Below are positions 56,264-64,000 of a stretch of DNA of 64,000 bases, piece by piece. Location of the stretch: the NCBI GenBank assembly GCA_945949085.1, contig CAMFDJ010000001.1:1-64000 (forward strand), read 5' to 3'. The first letter of the stretch is position 1. Every line of letters begins with the position of its first letter. The notes under the pieces were generated by a model. It did no database searches, had not been told where the DNA came from, and saw only the letters and a list, made by a program, of their open reading frames with translations. The position numbers and the translations under genes were made by a program. Origin of the DNA: an uncultured Lachnospiraceae bacterium. Lineage in GTDB: Bacteria; Bacillota; Clostridia; Lachnospirales; Lachnospiraceae.

Positions 56264-57619
56264 TTACAGATCTTTCATTCCTATCAATATCAGACGCTTG
56301 TCGGTGCGTGCCGTCAGCATCATTTCTTCATCAAATCCTCCTCCTGAAAACAGATACACCTGCTCCGGAGAAAGTTTAGCGGATTGCAATGCAAAAAGAT
56401 AATGCTGCCAATCCATTTGTGTGATCACTGTCTTATCAAAATCGGAAAATGCAGCAATAAAAGCATCATCATCAATTTGACCGACAAAGTCAATATTACC
56501 GTTTTTTCCTTCGTATAAGCCATGGCGCATATAGGGCGATGTTGTCTGTATCTCATACAACATCATTTCTCTGCAGATTTCGGCAAATCCTTCCCTGCAG
56601 AAACTGCGGAGCGTGGGCGCAATCATTGTATCATAAAACTCCTCTGCAGGTAAGAGTTCCAACATGCTTGCATTGGGATATAAATAACGGAACCAGAATC
56701 GCATAAAATGATTGGAAATCCGATAGATCCCCTTCTTCTGATTTTCGCGATCCGGCGTATCAAACGAAAAAACCTTAGTCACTGCTTCTATTGCAATCAG
56801 ATTTTTCAGGTATACACTGATTTTTGCGCGTGAAAAACCGGTAATATGATAGAGGTCATTCAATTTGCAGTAGCCTTGTGAAAGAGCTGACAAAATTGCT
56901 TCATATACGGCCGGTTCCCGAAACTGCTCCCTGACCGGTCGCATACCTTCTTCACGCAGGACACACCCTTGCGAAAGAATATAGCGACAGATATTTTCCT
57001 TTGCGGTAAGCGTCTTGTCAAAACAATTCCAAAATCTTGGGACTCCTCCCAAAATACTGTATACAATGACACATTCTTCTGCAGAGTAATTTGGAAAATA
57101 GCAACGTAAATCGGAAAATTTTAATTCTCGCACCTTTAAAAACCCGGATATTGCCAATGCTGCTTTTCCGATATGTGCAACCAGATCATTTTCCACAAAA
57201 TCAATATCGCTGCTGCAAAGCAGAATGAGGATGCCTCTCTGCTGTAAATTTTGCATGAAAGTGATCAAAGATGGCATAAACGAAGTATCTCCCTTTACCA
57301 TCTGTTCAAAATTTTCAAGAACCAGAACTTTTTTCTGACCGGTTAAAACAGGAAGTTTCTCCCAAAAAGAATCATATCCGGTTGCAAGGCTGCCGATGTC
57401 TATGCCATACGCTTCAAAAGTATTTACCAGTAATACGAGCTGTCTGTATGTATCCGTTTCTCTTGCCTGATAATAAAAGACATCCTTATCCTCAAAAAAG
57501 GCTTTTAAGAGCGTAGTCTTTCCCACACCTCTGCGTCCGTAGACCACGATCATCCGGCTGCCGGCTTTCTCATAAGCGGTATTCAGATATTCCAGTTCCT
57601 TTTCTCTGCCAAGCATCAT
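56264..57619 (-). CDS. AAA-type ATP-binding protein, DUF234-like
   Basis: A 451-residue P-loop ATPase of the archaeal-type ATPase/DUF234 group. Walker A is GRRGVGKTTLLKAF (about 28-36), Walker B region ILLCSSDIDFVEND, a winged-helix segment YHITGFSRAKISVYLKNL and a C-terminal DUF234 domain with IDFVGQ. Functions proposed for the family are unclear, possibly toxin or mobile-element related. ATG 57619 and ATG 57616 are both possible. Coupled to topB and the EAL-protein gene by gaps of 2-3 bases. Confidence 0.85.
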   Translation of the reverse strand: MMLGREKELEYLNTAYEKAGSRMIVVYGRRGVGKTTLLKAFFEDKDVFYYQARETDTYRQLVLLVNTFEAYGIDIGSLATGYDSFWEKLPVLTGQKKVLVLENFEQMVKGDTSFMPSLITFMQNLQQRGILILLCSSDIDFVENDLVAHIGKAALAISGFLKVRELKFSDLRCYFPNYSAEECVIVYSILGGVPRFWNCFDKTLTAKENICRYILSQGCVLREEGMRPVREQFREPAVYEAILSALSQGYCKLNDLYHITGFSRAKISVYLKNLIAIEAVTKVFSFDTPDRENQKKGIYRISNHFMRFWFRYLYPNASMLELLPAEEFYDTMIAPTLRSFCREGFAEICREMMLYEIQTTSPYMRHGLYEGKNGNIDFVGQIDDDAFIAAFSDFDKTVITQMDWQHYLFALQSAKLSPEQVYLFSGGGFDEEMMLTARTDKRLILIGMKDL

Positions 57620-57622
57620 ACC

Positions 57623-59356
57623 TTAACACGCTTTCCCGTTATTCCGCTGCAAAAGAAACTCAATTTCTTTTGCAGGCATTGGTTTTCCAAGTAAAAATCC
57701 CTGAATATTGTCACAATTGATTGCCTGCAGATATTTCAGCTGTTCGATTGTTTCCACACCTTCCGCTACCGTCTCGCAGCCAAGCTTTTTCACCATGGCT
57801 ACAATCGCTTCCGTAATCACTCTTGTGGAAGAATCACAGATGACAGTATCGATAAAGGATTTATCAATTTTTAAAGTATCAATCGGAAGACCTTTCAGAT
57901 ATGACAGGGAAGAATAGCCTGTACCAAAGTCATCCAATGAAATCTTAATGCCATATTCCTTTAAAATATTCAATTTTTCTACAACAGCTTCCTGGTCATC
58001 GATCAGAACCGTTTCTGTAATTTCAAGTTCCACTGTCTCCGGGTCAATGTCATACTTCTCAATCAGCATCAGCAGATTCTGTACAAAATCTGCCTTTTTA
58101 TATTGAATTGCAGAAATATTGATGGACATGATAAGCTTATTGGGGAACTCCTGATTCCAGGATGCCAGCGTCCGAAGTGCTTCATCCATGACCCAGTTCC
58201 CAATCTGCACAATCAGGCCGTCTTTTTCTGCAAGCGGAATAAATACGGCAGGACTGACAAATTTGCCATCACTTCCGCGCCATCTGATCAAAGCCTCCAC
58301 GCCTCTCATTTCTCTTGTGACCGCGTCATACTGCGGCTGATAATACAACTCGAAATCATGATCATCGATCGCTGTCTTAAGTTGTTTTTCCATTCTGATA
58401 TTTTCCATAAAATCAGTAAGCATCGGTGCTTCAAAATACTGAATGGAATTTTTATTGAATTCTTTTTCATGAGACAGAACAATCTCAGCCATATTGATCA
58501 GTTCAAGTGAATTCTTGGCTGATTCGGGATATCTGGATACGCCGCAGGAAACTGTAATGAAAACTTCACTGTTTCCTGTCAGGCGAAAAGAATTTTCCAG
58601 TCTCTGACAGATCTGATCATAGAAATATTCCGTTCCGCGGTCTGCGTAGCTGTTATAGATTGCCATACAATAGACATCATCATTAAAGTGCGATACAATC
58701 ACATCTTCACTTTGGAAATCGCGTAGAAAAAGACCGAAGGTCTGCAAAAGTTCATCTCCTGCAATCATACCGAGAGAGTCATTGATTTTACGGAAATTAT
58801 TGATTTTGATAAACAGGATATCAATACAATGCATCTCTGTCTGGGCTTTACGTACCCATTCGCTGAGAAGACGCACAAAATAGTTTCTGTTGAACAATCC
58901 GGTCAATGTATCATAATAAGCAAGATACTGCAATTCATCTTTTTGCTCCTTACTTTTTGTAATATCGCGAATCCGAATGATCTTTTCACTCGGTTTTTCT
59001 TGCTCATCATAGGTAACTGTAACTTCAAACTCCAGCCATCGCTTCTGACCTGACATCTCACATTCAACAGTCTGAGTTTCTTTACCGGTGCGATCACAGT
59101 TTATGGTCGCTTCTACCCCTTGCTGATAAGGCTCCTTGATATACTCCAATATCTTTTTCAGATCAGAGGAGGATTCCAGTCTGACCGGAAAATACTGTTC
59201 CCAGCATCCGAGTGTTTCAAATTTGTCTGCTGCATAATCATAATATAAAAAGGCATTGGAAGATGTTCCGCAGATCATGCGGAACATCTTGTCATTGCCT
59301 AATAATTTTTGATTCATCGCAGTTAACAGATCAAGCTGGTAATGCATTTCGTCCAT
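57623..59356 (-). CDS. PAS-GGDEF-EAL cyclic-di-GMP protein, GGDEF site degenerate
   Basis: A 577-residue protein. Residues about 25-150 fit a PAS sensor, about 155-320 a GGDEF domain and about 325-570 an EAL phosphodiesterase domain. The EAL triad is at 354-356 (VEALIRW), with NISAIQYKK, LEITETVL, LDDFGTGYSS and KIDKSFI intact. The GGDEF site is FNDDV and the metal DxD region reads IKINN, so diguanylate cyclase activity is unlikely. A c-di-GMP-hydrolysing or sensing role is inferred. No membrane segment; it would be cytoplasmic. Confidence 0.9.
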   Translation of the reverse strand: MDEMHYQLDLLTAMNQKLLGNDKMFRMICGTSSNAFLYYDYAADKFETLGCWEQYFPVRLESSSDLKKILEYIKEPYQQGVEATINCDRTGKETQTVECEMSGQKRWLEFEVTVTYDEQEKPSEKIIRIRDITKSKEQKDELQYLAYYDTLTGLFNRNYFVRLLSEWVRKAQTEMHCIDILFIKINNFRKINDSLGMIAGDELLQTFGLFLRDFQSEDVIVSHFNDDVYCMAIYNSYADRGTEYFYDQICQRLENSFRLTGNSEVFITVSCGVSRYPESAKNSLELINMAEIVLSHEKEFNKNSIQYFEAPMLTDFMENIRMEKQLKTAIDDHDFELYYQPQYDAVTREMRGVEALIRWRGSDGKFVSPAVFIPLAEKDGLIVQIGNWVMDEALRTLASWNQEFPNKLIMSINISAIQYKKADFVQNLLMLIEKYDIDPETVELEITETVLIDDQEAVVEKLNILKEYGIKISLDDFGTGYSSLSYLKGLPIDTLKIDKSFIDTVICDSSTRVITEAIVAMVKKLGCETVAEGVETIEQLKYLQAINCDNIQGFLLGKPMPAKEIEFLLQRNNGKAC

Positions 59357-59398
59357 ATACTTTACAACTCCCGAATTGTTATTTCCCCAACATTCGAC

Positions 59399-60484
59399 TT
59401 ATTTTTTCCCTATAAATCCCTTTGCTTTCAATAACTCAGCACAAAGCACAGCCCCTCCTGCTGCACCGCGTACTGTATTGTGTGAAAGACCAACAAATTT
59501 ATAATCATAAATGCTATCTTCTCTGAGCCGTCCGATTGAAATGCCCATTCCGTTTTCAAAATTCACATCCATGGATACCTGCGGACGATTGTCTTCCTCA
59601 AGGTACTGTATAAACTGCTTCGGTGCACTTGGCAGATTAAGTGCCTGCGGTGCTCCGCTGTAAGAAACCAATTTTTCAATCAGCTGTTCTTTGGTAGGTT
59701 TCTTTCTGAATTTTACAAAAACAGCAGCTGTATGACCGTTTAAAACAGGAACACGGATACACTGGCATGTGATTTTTGGCTCTGCGGCCTTTACAATTTC
59801 ACCATTCTCTACTTTACCGAATACACGGAGCGGTTCCTGCTCACTCTTTTCTTCTTCACCACCAATGTACGGAATGATATTACCAACCATTTCCGGCCAG
59901 TCTTTGAATGTTTTACCGGCACCGGAAATAGCCTGATAAGTAGTTGCAACTACTTCATACGGTTCAAATTCTCTCCATGCATATAATACAGGTGCATAAC
60001 TTTGGATTGAGCAATTCGGTTTTACCGCGATAAAACCTCTGGTAGTGCCAAGTCTCTTTTTCTGGGCTGCAATGACATCTGTATGTGCATCATTGATCTC
60101 AGGAACGATCATTGGAACATCAGGTGTCCATCTGTGTGCAGAGTTATTGGATACAACAGGTGTTTCTGTCTTTGCGTATTCTTCTTCAATCTTTTTGATT
60201 TCTTCTTTTGTCATATCTACTGCGGAAAAAACAAAATCAACCTCTGAAGCAACCTTTTCCACTTCGTTCACATTCATGACAACGATCTTTTTTACTGCTT
60301 CCGGCATTGGAGTATCCATTTTCCAACGATCTCCGACTGCCTCTTCATATGTCTTGCCGGCTGAACGGGGACTTGCTGCAATTGTTGTCACCTCAAACCA
60401 TGGATGATTCTCCAGAAGAGAAATAAATCTCTGCCCAACCATACCGGTTCCGCCTAAAATACCTACTTTTAACTTTTCACTCAT
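59399..60484 (-). CDS. asd: Aspartate-semialdehyde dehydrogenase
   Basis: A 361-residue NADPH-dependent enzyme of the lysine, methionine and threonine branch. It has GILGGTGMVGQRF, the catalytic Cys158 in KPNCSIQSY, and the C-terminal GLSHNTVRGAAGG. The layout is that of the archaeal/eukaryal-like clade found in clostridia. Starts MSEKLKVGIL at 60484. A 56-base gap separates it from argH upstream. Confidence 0.96.
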   Translation of the reverse strand: MSEKLKVGILGGTGMVGQRFISLLENHPWFEVTTIAASPRSAGKTYEEAVGDRWKMDTPMPEAVKKIVVMNVNEVEKVASEVDFVFSAVDMTKEEIKKIEEEYAKTETPVVSNNSAHRWTPDVPMIVPEINDAHTDVIAAQKKRLGTTRGFIAVKPNCSIQSYAPVLYAWREFEPYEVVATTYQAISGAGKTFKDWPEMVGNIIPYIGGEEEKSEQEPLRVFGKVENGEIVKAAEPKITCQCIRVPVLNGHTAAVFVKFRKKPTKEQLIEKLVSYSGAPQALNLPSAPKQFIQYLEEDNRPQVSMDVNFENGMGISIGRLREDSIYDYKFVGLSHNTVRGAAGGAVLCAELLKAKGFIGKK

Positions 60485-60540
60485 TTTTCTTTACTCCTCA
60501 TTGTACTTTTTATTTGAAGTCTGCTAAAATGCAGGCTTTT

Positions 60541-61917
60541 TTACTTTGCCAGATATTCCTCACAGAGCGAGATCACCTGTTGCATTGCCTCCGGTCCCGG
60601 AGCTCCTATTGTCAAACGTTTTTCCACACAGGTTTTTAAGGAAACAGCGTCATAAATATCAGGCTCAAATACAGGACTGATCTCCTTCAGCTCTTCCATA
60701 CTCATCTCATGGATTGCCTTGCCTTTTTCAATGCAGGTCAGTACCAGCTTTCCTATGATGCTGTGTGCATCTCTGAACGGCACACCATGGTTGACCAGAT
60801 AATCAGCAGCGTCTGTGGCGTTTGTAAAACCATTCATGGCACTCTTCTCCATGATTTCTTTATTGAATTTCATGGTGCGCAGCATTCCGGTAAATAATGC
60901 GATACAACCTTTTACCGTATCAATGGCATCAAAAGTCAGTTCCTTGTCCTCCTGCATGTCTTTATTATAAGCAAGCGGAATGCCTTTCATTGTTGTCAGA
61001 ATAGAAACAAGTGCCCCATATACACGTCCGGTCTTGCCTCTGACAAGTTCTGCAATATCAGGATTTTTCTTTTGGGGCATAATGCTGCTTCCGGTAGAAT
61101 ACGCATCGTCAATCTCAACAAATTGATATTCATTGGAATTCCAAATGATGATCTCTTCACTAAAACGACTTAAGTGCATCATAATCGTGGATAATGCCGC
61201 CATAAATTCAATGATATAATCTCTGTCTGCAACGGAATCCATACTATTTTGCGTTGGTCCTTCAAATCCAAGAAGAGAAGCCGTATATTCTCTGTCAAGC
61301 GGATAGGTCGTACCTGCCAGAGCACCGCTGCCGAGCGGACAATAATTCATACGATTATATATATCAGTCATTCTCTGCCTGTCTCTTTTGAACATTTCAA
61401 AATAGGCACCCATATGATGCGCAAGCGTGATTGGCTGCGCCTTCTGCAGATGTGTAAATCCCGGCATGTAAGTCTCAGTATTTGCCTTCATGATATCCAG
61501 AATAACCTGCAACAGTTCCTTTAAAAGCGCATCCGTCTTTAATACCTCGCCGCGCGTGTAAAGCCGCATATCCAGTGCCACCTGATCATTTCGACTGCGA
61601 CCGGTGTGAAGCTTCTTACCGGTATCCCCTATCCGATCGATCAGATTGGCCTCTACAAAGCTGTGGATATCCTCGTACGCATCTGTGATCTGCAAGGTTC
61701 CCTGCTCCACATCACTGCGAATCTCAGTCAGTCCCTTCACAATTGCATCTTTTTCTTCTGCTGTCAGTATTTTCTGCTTTTCGAGCATCACAACATGTGC
61801 AATGGATCCTTCAATATCCTGCTCAAATAATTTCTGATCAAAGGAAATGGATGCATTGAAATTATATACGAGCTTATCTGTGTCCTTTGTAAAACGGCCA
61901 CCCCATAACTGTGCCAT
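60541..61917 (-). CDS. argH: Argininosuccinate lyase
   Basis: A 458-residue fumarase-fold lyase, last step of arginine synthesis. It shows the start MAQLWGGRFTK, HTGRSRNDQVALDMRL and the signature GSSIMPQKKNPD. ATG 61917 with GGAGGAAACG ahead is used; TTG 61932 is an alternative. Its promoter is at 61977-62005. Confidence 0.97.
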   Translation of the reverse strand: MAQLWGGRFTKDTDKLVYNFNASISFDQKLFEQDIEGSIAHVVMLEKQKILTAEEKDAIVKGLTEIRSDVEQGTLQITDAYEDIHSFVEANLIDRIGDTGKKLHTGRSRNDQVALDMRLYTRGEVLKTDALLKELLQVILDIMKANTETYMPGFTHLQKAQPITLAHHMGAYFEMFKRDRQRMTDIYNRMNYCPLGSGALAGTTYPLDREYTASLLGFEGPTQNSMDSVADRDYIIEFMAALSTIMMHLSRFSEEIIIWNSNEYQFVEIDDAYSTGSSIMPQKKNPDIAELVRGKTGRVYGALVSILTTMKGIPLAYNKDMQEDKELTFDAIDTVKGCIALFTGMLRTMKFNKEIMEKSAMNGFTNATDAADYLVNHGVPFRDAHSIIGKLVLTCIEKGKAIHEMSMEELKEISPVFEPDIYDAVSLKTCVEKRLTIGAPGPEAMQQVISLCEEYLAK

Positions 61918-61976
61918 CTTCGTTTCCTCCAAAATCTATCATCATTTTTATGAAACCTTTATAAAAGCTAAATTAG

Positions 61977-62005
61977 ATAATATCATATTCGGCCTCTTAA
62001 TTCAA
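61977..62005 (-). promoter_or_regulatory. Promoter of argH
   Basis: Minus-strand TTGAAT (62000-62005) and TATTAT (61977-61982) are 17 bases apart, about 60 bases upstream of argH. No obvious ArgR box was identified. Confidence 0.6.
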
Positions 62006-62062
62006 GGAATGCGCACATTTTCCTTTGTCAAAACATAAGATAATAAAAAAAGAATCGGTAAA

Positions 62063-62869
62063 ATGGATAATTATCTGCTAAAATGTGACAATGTCTGTTA
62101 TGTTTATCATACACTGCAGGGAGAAATACCTGCTATAGATCATTTGAGTTTTGCTGTCAGACAAGGAGAATTTGTTTCCATCGTCGGACCAAGTGGCTGC
62201 GGTAAATCGACACTTCTCAATCTGCTCACCGGACTGCTTCGCCCGGAGCAAGGCAGCATCGTCAGATGTGATGAGCGAAGAAATAATGCTGATTTCTATG
62301 GTTACATGCTGCAGCAGGATCAATTATTTGAGTGGTATACCATCTGGGAAAATGTCACATTAGGACTTCGTATCAATCATAATCTGACCGATGAAAAACG
62401 ACAATATATCGAAGCTCTGCTGGAAAAATATCAGCTTCTATCATTCAAAGACAATAAGCCATCTTCACTTTCCGGCGGTATGCGGCAGCGTGCTGCTCTG
62501 ATCCGGACGCTTGCGATGGAACCTGAATTGCTCATTTTAGACGAGCCGTTCAGTGCACTTGATTATCAAAGCAGACTGAGCGTTGCAGACGACATTGGCC
62601 AAATCATTCGTCAGGAAAACAAAACAGCCATTCTTGTCACCCATGATATCGGAGAGGCAATCAGTCTTTCCTCGCGCGTTCTGATTTTGTCAAAACGCCC
62701 TGCACATCTGATCAAAGAGGTTTCGCTTCCTTTCCGGGAGCGCAACTTGTCGCCTCTTGCAATCAGACATCAAAAAGACTTTTCCGATTACTTTAATCTC
62801 ATATGGAAGGAGTTGAATGACTCTCATGTTTCATATACTTCACAAAAAGCCAATGACTTACATGCTTAA
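62063..62869 (+). CDS. ABC transporter ATP-binding protein, SsuB/TauB-like
   Basis: A 268-residue ATPase. Walker A GPSGCGKST, signature LSGGMRQRAALIRTLA, Walker B LLILDEPFSALD and H-loop VTHD. It pairs with a permease of the nitrate/sulfonate/taurine family overlapping it by 53 bases. No substrate-binding protein gene lies in the window, so the substrate is unknown. Confidence 0.9.
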   Translation: MDNYLLKCDNVCYVYHTLQGEIPAIDHLSFAVRQGEFVSIVGPSGCGKSTLLNLLTGLLRPEQGSIVRCDERRNNADFYGYMLQQDQLFEWYTIWENVTLGLRINHNLTDEKRQYIEALLEKYQLLSFKDNKPSSLSGGMRQRAALIRTLAMEPELLILDEPFSALDYQSRLSVADDIGQIIRQENKTAILVTHDIGEAISLSSRVLILSKRPAHLIKEVSLPFRERNLSPLAIRHQKDFSDYFNLIWKELNDSHVSYTSQKANDLHA

Positions 62870-63677
62870 AAGCTGTGATACCGATACAGATTCCATTTCT
62901 CCCAGGCAATTGGAATTTCTGAAAAAAGAGCTTCACACCAAAAGAACCATTGCCACTTTGCGCATTTTATTGCTTTTGGCCTTTCTTCTTTTATGGGAAT
63001 TGACATCGAAATACGGCATGATAGATTCTTTTTTCTTCAGTAGTCCGAGCAAGGTATTTGCAAGCTTTCTATTTTCCATAAAGGAAAAGCAGCTTTTTAT
63101 GCATGTTTCAATCAGTCTCTTGGAAACACTGGTGTCCTTTTTGCTGATCATGCTGTTCTCACTGCTTACCGCATCTGTTTTATGGCGATTTGATATGATT
63201 TCAAAAATTTTGGAACCACTGCTGGTATTACTGAACTCACTGCCCAAATCCGCGTTGGCACCACTTATCATCGTATGGCTCGGAACCGGTATAAAGACGA
63301 TTGTTGTCTGTGGTATTTCCGTTGCTATTTTCGGATGCATTATTAATTTATACACTGCTTTTCTGTCTGTCGATCCGGAAAAACAGAAGCTGATTACAAT
63401 TCTCGGCGGTAAAAAAAGGCATATTTTCACGATGGTCATTCTGCCTTCCAACCTTGGCACAATTGTGAGTAACATGAAGGTCAATATCGGTCTCGCGTTG
63501 GTCGGTGTGATGATTGGAGAATTTTTGGCCGCCAAACGGGGGCTTGGGTATCTGATCATCTATTCCAGTCAGGTCTTTGAACTGGATCTATTGATTCTCT
63601 GTATTGTGATTTTGTGCATCATTGCCGTGATACTCTATCAGACGATTCATTTTGTTGAGAAGAAGATTTGTGCATAA
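62817..63677 (+). CDS. ABC transporter permease, SsuC-like
   Basis: A 286-residue permease with about six transmembrane helices and the EAA-like region GGKKRHIFTMVILPS. The N-terminus before the first helix is about 45 residues. ATG 62817 with GGAAGGAG ahead is chosen, giving a 53-base overlap with the ATPase gene; later Met residues (for example residue 4) are possible starts. A terminator follows at 63689-63726. Confidence 0.88.
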   Translation: MTLMFHILHKKPMTYMLKSCDTDTDSISPRQLEFLKKELHTKRTIATLRILLLLAFLLLWELTSKYGMIDSFFFSSPSKVFASFLFSIKEKQLFMHVSISLLETLVSFLLIMLFSLLTASVLWRFDMISKILEPLLVLLNSLPKSALAPLIIVWLGTGIKTIVVCGISVAIFGCIINLYTAFLSVDPEKQKLITILGGKKRHIFTMVILPSNLGTIVSNMKVNIGLALVGVMIGEFLAAKRGLGYLIIYSSQVFELDLLILCIVILCIIAVILYQTIHFVEKKICA

Positions 63678-63688
63678 ATGAAAGAGAC

Positions 63689-63726
63689 GCAAACCCTTTA
63701 AAACAATGGTTTGCGCCTTTTTAAGG
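63689..63726 (+). terminator. Terminator of the SsuBC-like operon
   Basis: An 8-bp stem CGCAAACC / GGTTTGCG (63689-63696 and 63709-63716) followed by CCTTTTTAA, 11 bases after the permease stop. Confidence 0.78.
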
Positions 63727-63727
63727 A

Positions 63728-63800
63728 AGCTGAAAAAGGGACTCGAACCCTCGACCCCTTCATTACGAGTGAAGTGCTCTACCAACTGAGCTATTTCAGC
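63728..63800 (-). tRNA. tRNA-Thr (anticodon CGU)
   Basis: Read on the minus strand: acceptor GCTGAAA pairs with TTTCAGC, D-arm GCTCAGTTGGTAGAGC, anticodon stem CTTCA/TGAAG with loop CTCGTAA (anticodon CGU, reads ACG), T-loop TTCGAGT. The length is 73 nt to the discriminator U. The CCA end is not encoded. Confidence 0.95.
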
Positions 63801-63886
63801 CTGCTAACCTTCCCGGTTATCCAACGAATTACATTATATCGGATAATCGATATTTATGCAACATTATTTTTCAAAAAATGATAATA

Positions 63887-63916
63887 GAAACCGCAGCTTT
63901 CACAAACTGCGGTTTC
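63887..63916 (-). terminator. Hairpin, probable terminator of the gene at the right edge
   Basis: A 10-bp perfect stem GAAACCGCAG / CTGCGGTTTC with a 10-base loop. On the minus strand a T-rich stretch with TTTTTT follows about ten bases later, so termination strength is uncertain. Confidence 0.55.
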
Positions 63917-63969
63917 TTCCATATCAGTCAAATTTCGTGAAGCATAATGCGATTCACTTCGTACAATGT

Positions 63970-64000
63970 CTATTTGTACATTTCCTCCATAATGATACGC
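63970..64000 (-). CDS. 3' end of a minus-strand gene (partial)
   Basis: Reading leftward from the window edge, one frame gives RIIMEEMYK then TAG at 63970-63972, followed about 55 bases later by a hairpin. A second frame also stays open for nearly 50 codons through the hairpin, so the choice is based on the terminator position. Too short to identify. Confidence 0.3.
   Translation of the reverse strand, partial: RIIMEEMYK

Noticed and set aside
62025..62047. TTGTCA as a -35 for the SsuB-like gene
   Set aside because: No -10 hexamer lies 16-18 bases downstream; the promoter of that gene could not be located.
63801..64000. A 48-codon minus-strand frame running through the 63887-63916 hairpin
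   Set aside because: A different frame ends in RIIMEEMYK with a stop just before the hairpin, which fits a gene end plus terminator better.

Overview
The window is a contiguous piece of a low-to-mid G+C Bacillota chromosome, most probably a member of the Lachnospiraceae (Clostridia). This rests on gene order and families rather than any database match: a zinc-type L28 next to asp23/yloU-yloV, recG-degV-topoisomerase-rsmD-coaD, the TIGR03960/TIGR03936-RNase G-rplU-prp-rpmA-obgE run, divergent lexA/yneA with a neighbouring XerS-like recombinase, and the NifU-like/GGGtGRT pair. Almost all of it is core chromosome. The clearest accessory stretch is 36.4-47.4 kb.

Layout. Bases 1-54 look like the 3' end (domains V-VI) of a group II intron lying just behind rpmB. 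From 0.4 to 11.5 kb runs a plus-strand housekeeping cluster: asp23, a fatty-acid-kinase-like gene (yloV/fakA), recG, a DegV/FakB-like gene, a type II topoisomerase pair, rsmD, coaD and a coiled-coil gene. A convergent ylbJ-like membrane protein gene ends it. From 12.5 to 18.4 kb come RNA-modification and DNA-repair genes: an RsuA-type synthase, YgiQ radical SAM, an SDR, an RluA-type synthase and recU. From 18.4 to 23.6 kb is a his operon (hisZ-G-D-B and an unusual hisI fused to a degenerate HisA/HisF-like barrel). From 24 to 33 kb is the radical-SAM/RNase G/L21-Prp-L27/Obg/YhbY/NadD/YqeK/RsfS ribosome and NAD cluster.

At 33-34.3 kb lexA and a yneA-like LysM gene diverge from a shared SOS control region, followed by an XerS-like tyrosine recombinase and ttcA. 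The accessory unit at 36.4-47.4 kb contains a sensor-like lipoprotein, an OmpR-type two-component system, two lipoprotein membrane-fusion adaptors (one a tandem double adaptor), a 959-residue FtsX-type permease and two ABC ATPases. It looks like a self-regulated cell-envelope export or antimicrobial-response system.

The right part is mostly minus strand: an AI-2E-family permease, a cytidylate-kinase-like protein, two membrane proteins of unknown role, the NifU-like/GGGtGRT operon, a left-handed beta-helix protein, topB, an AAA/DUF234-type ATPase, a PAS-GGDEF-EAL protein with a degenerate GGDEF site, asd and argH. A plus-strand SsuBC-like ABC pair, tRNA-Thr(CGU) and the end of one more minus-strand gene close the window.

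The best candidates for undescribed biology are the NifU-like/GGGtGRT pair with its conserved motif and palindromic upstream element, and the two-adaptor ABC/two-component cluster. The HisI fusion lacking HisE, and the topB-ATPase-cyclic-di-GMP gene string, also deserve attention. No CRISPR array, prophage or transposase was seen.
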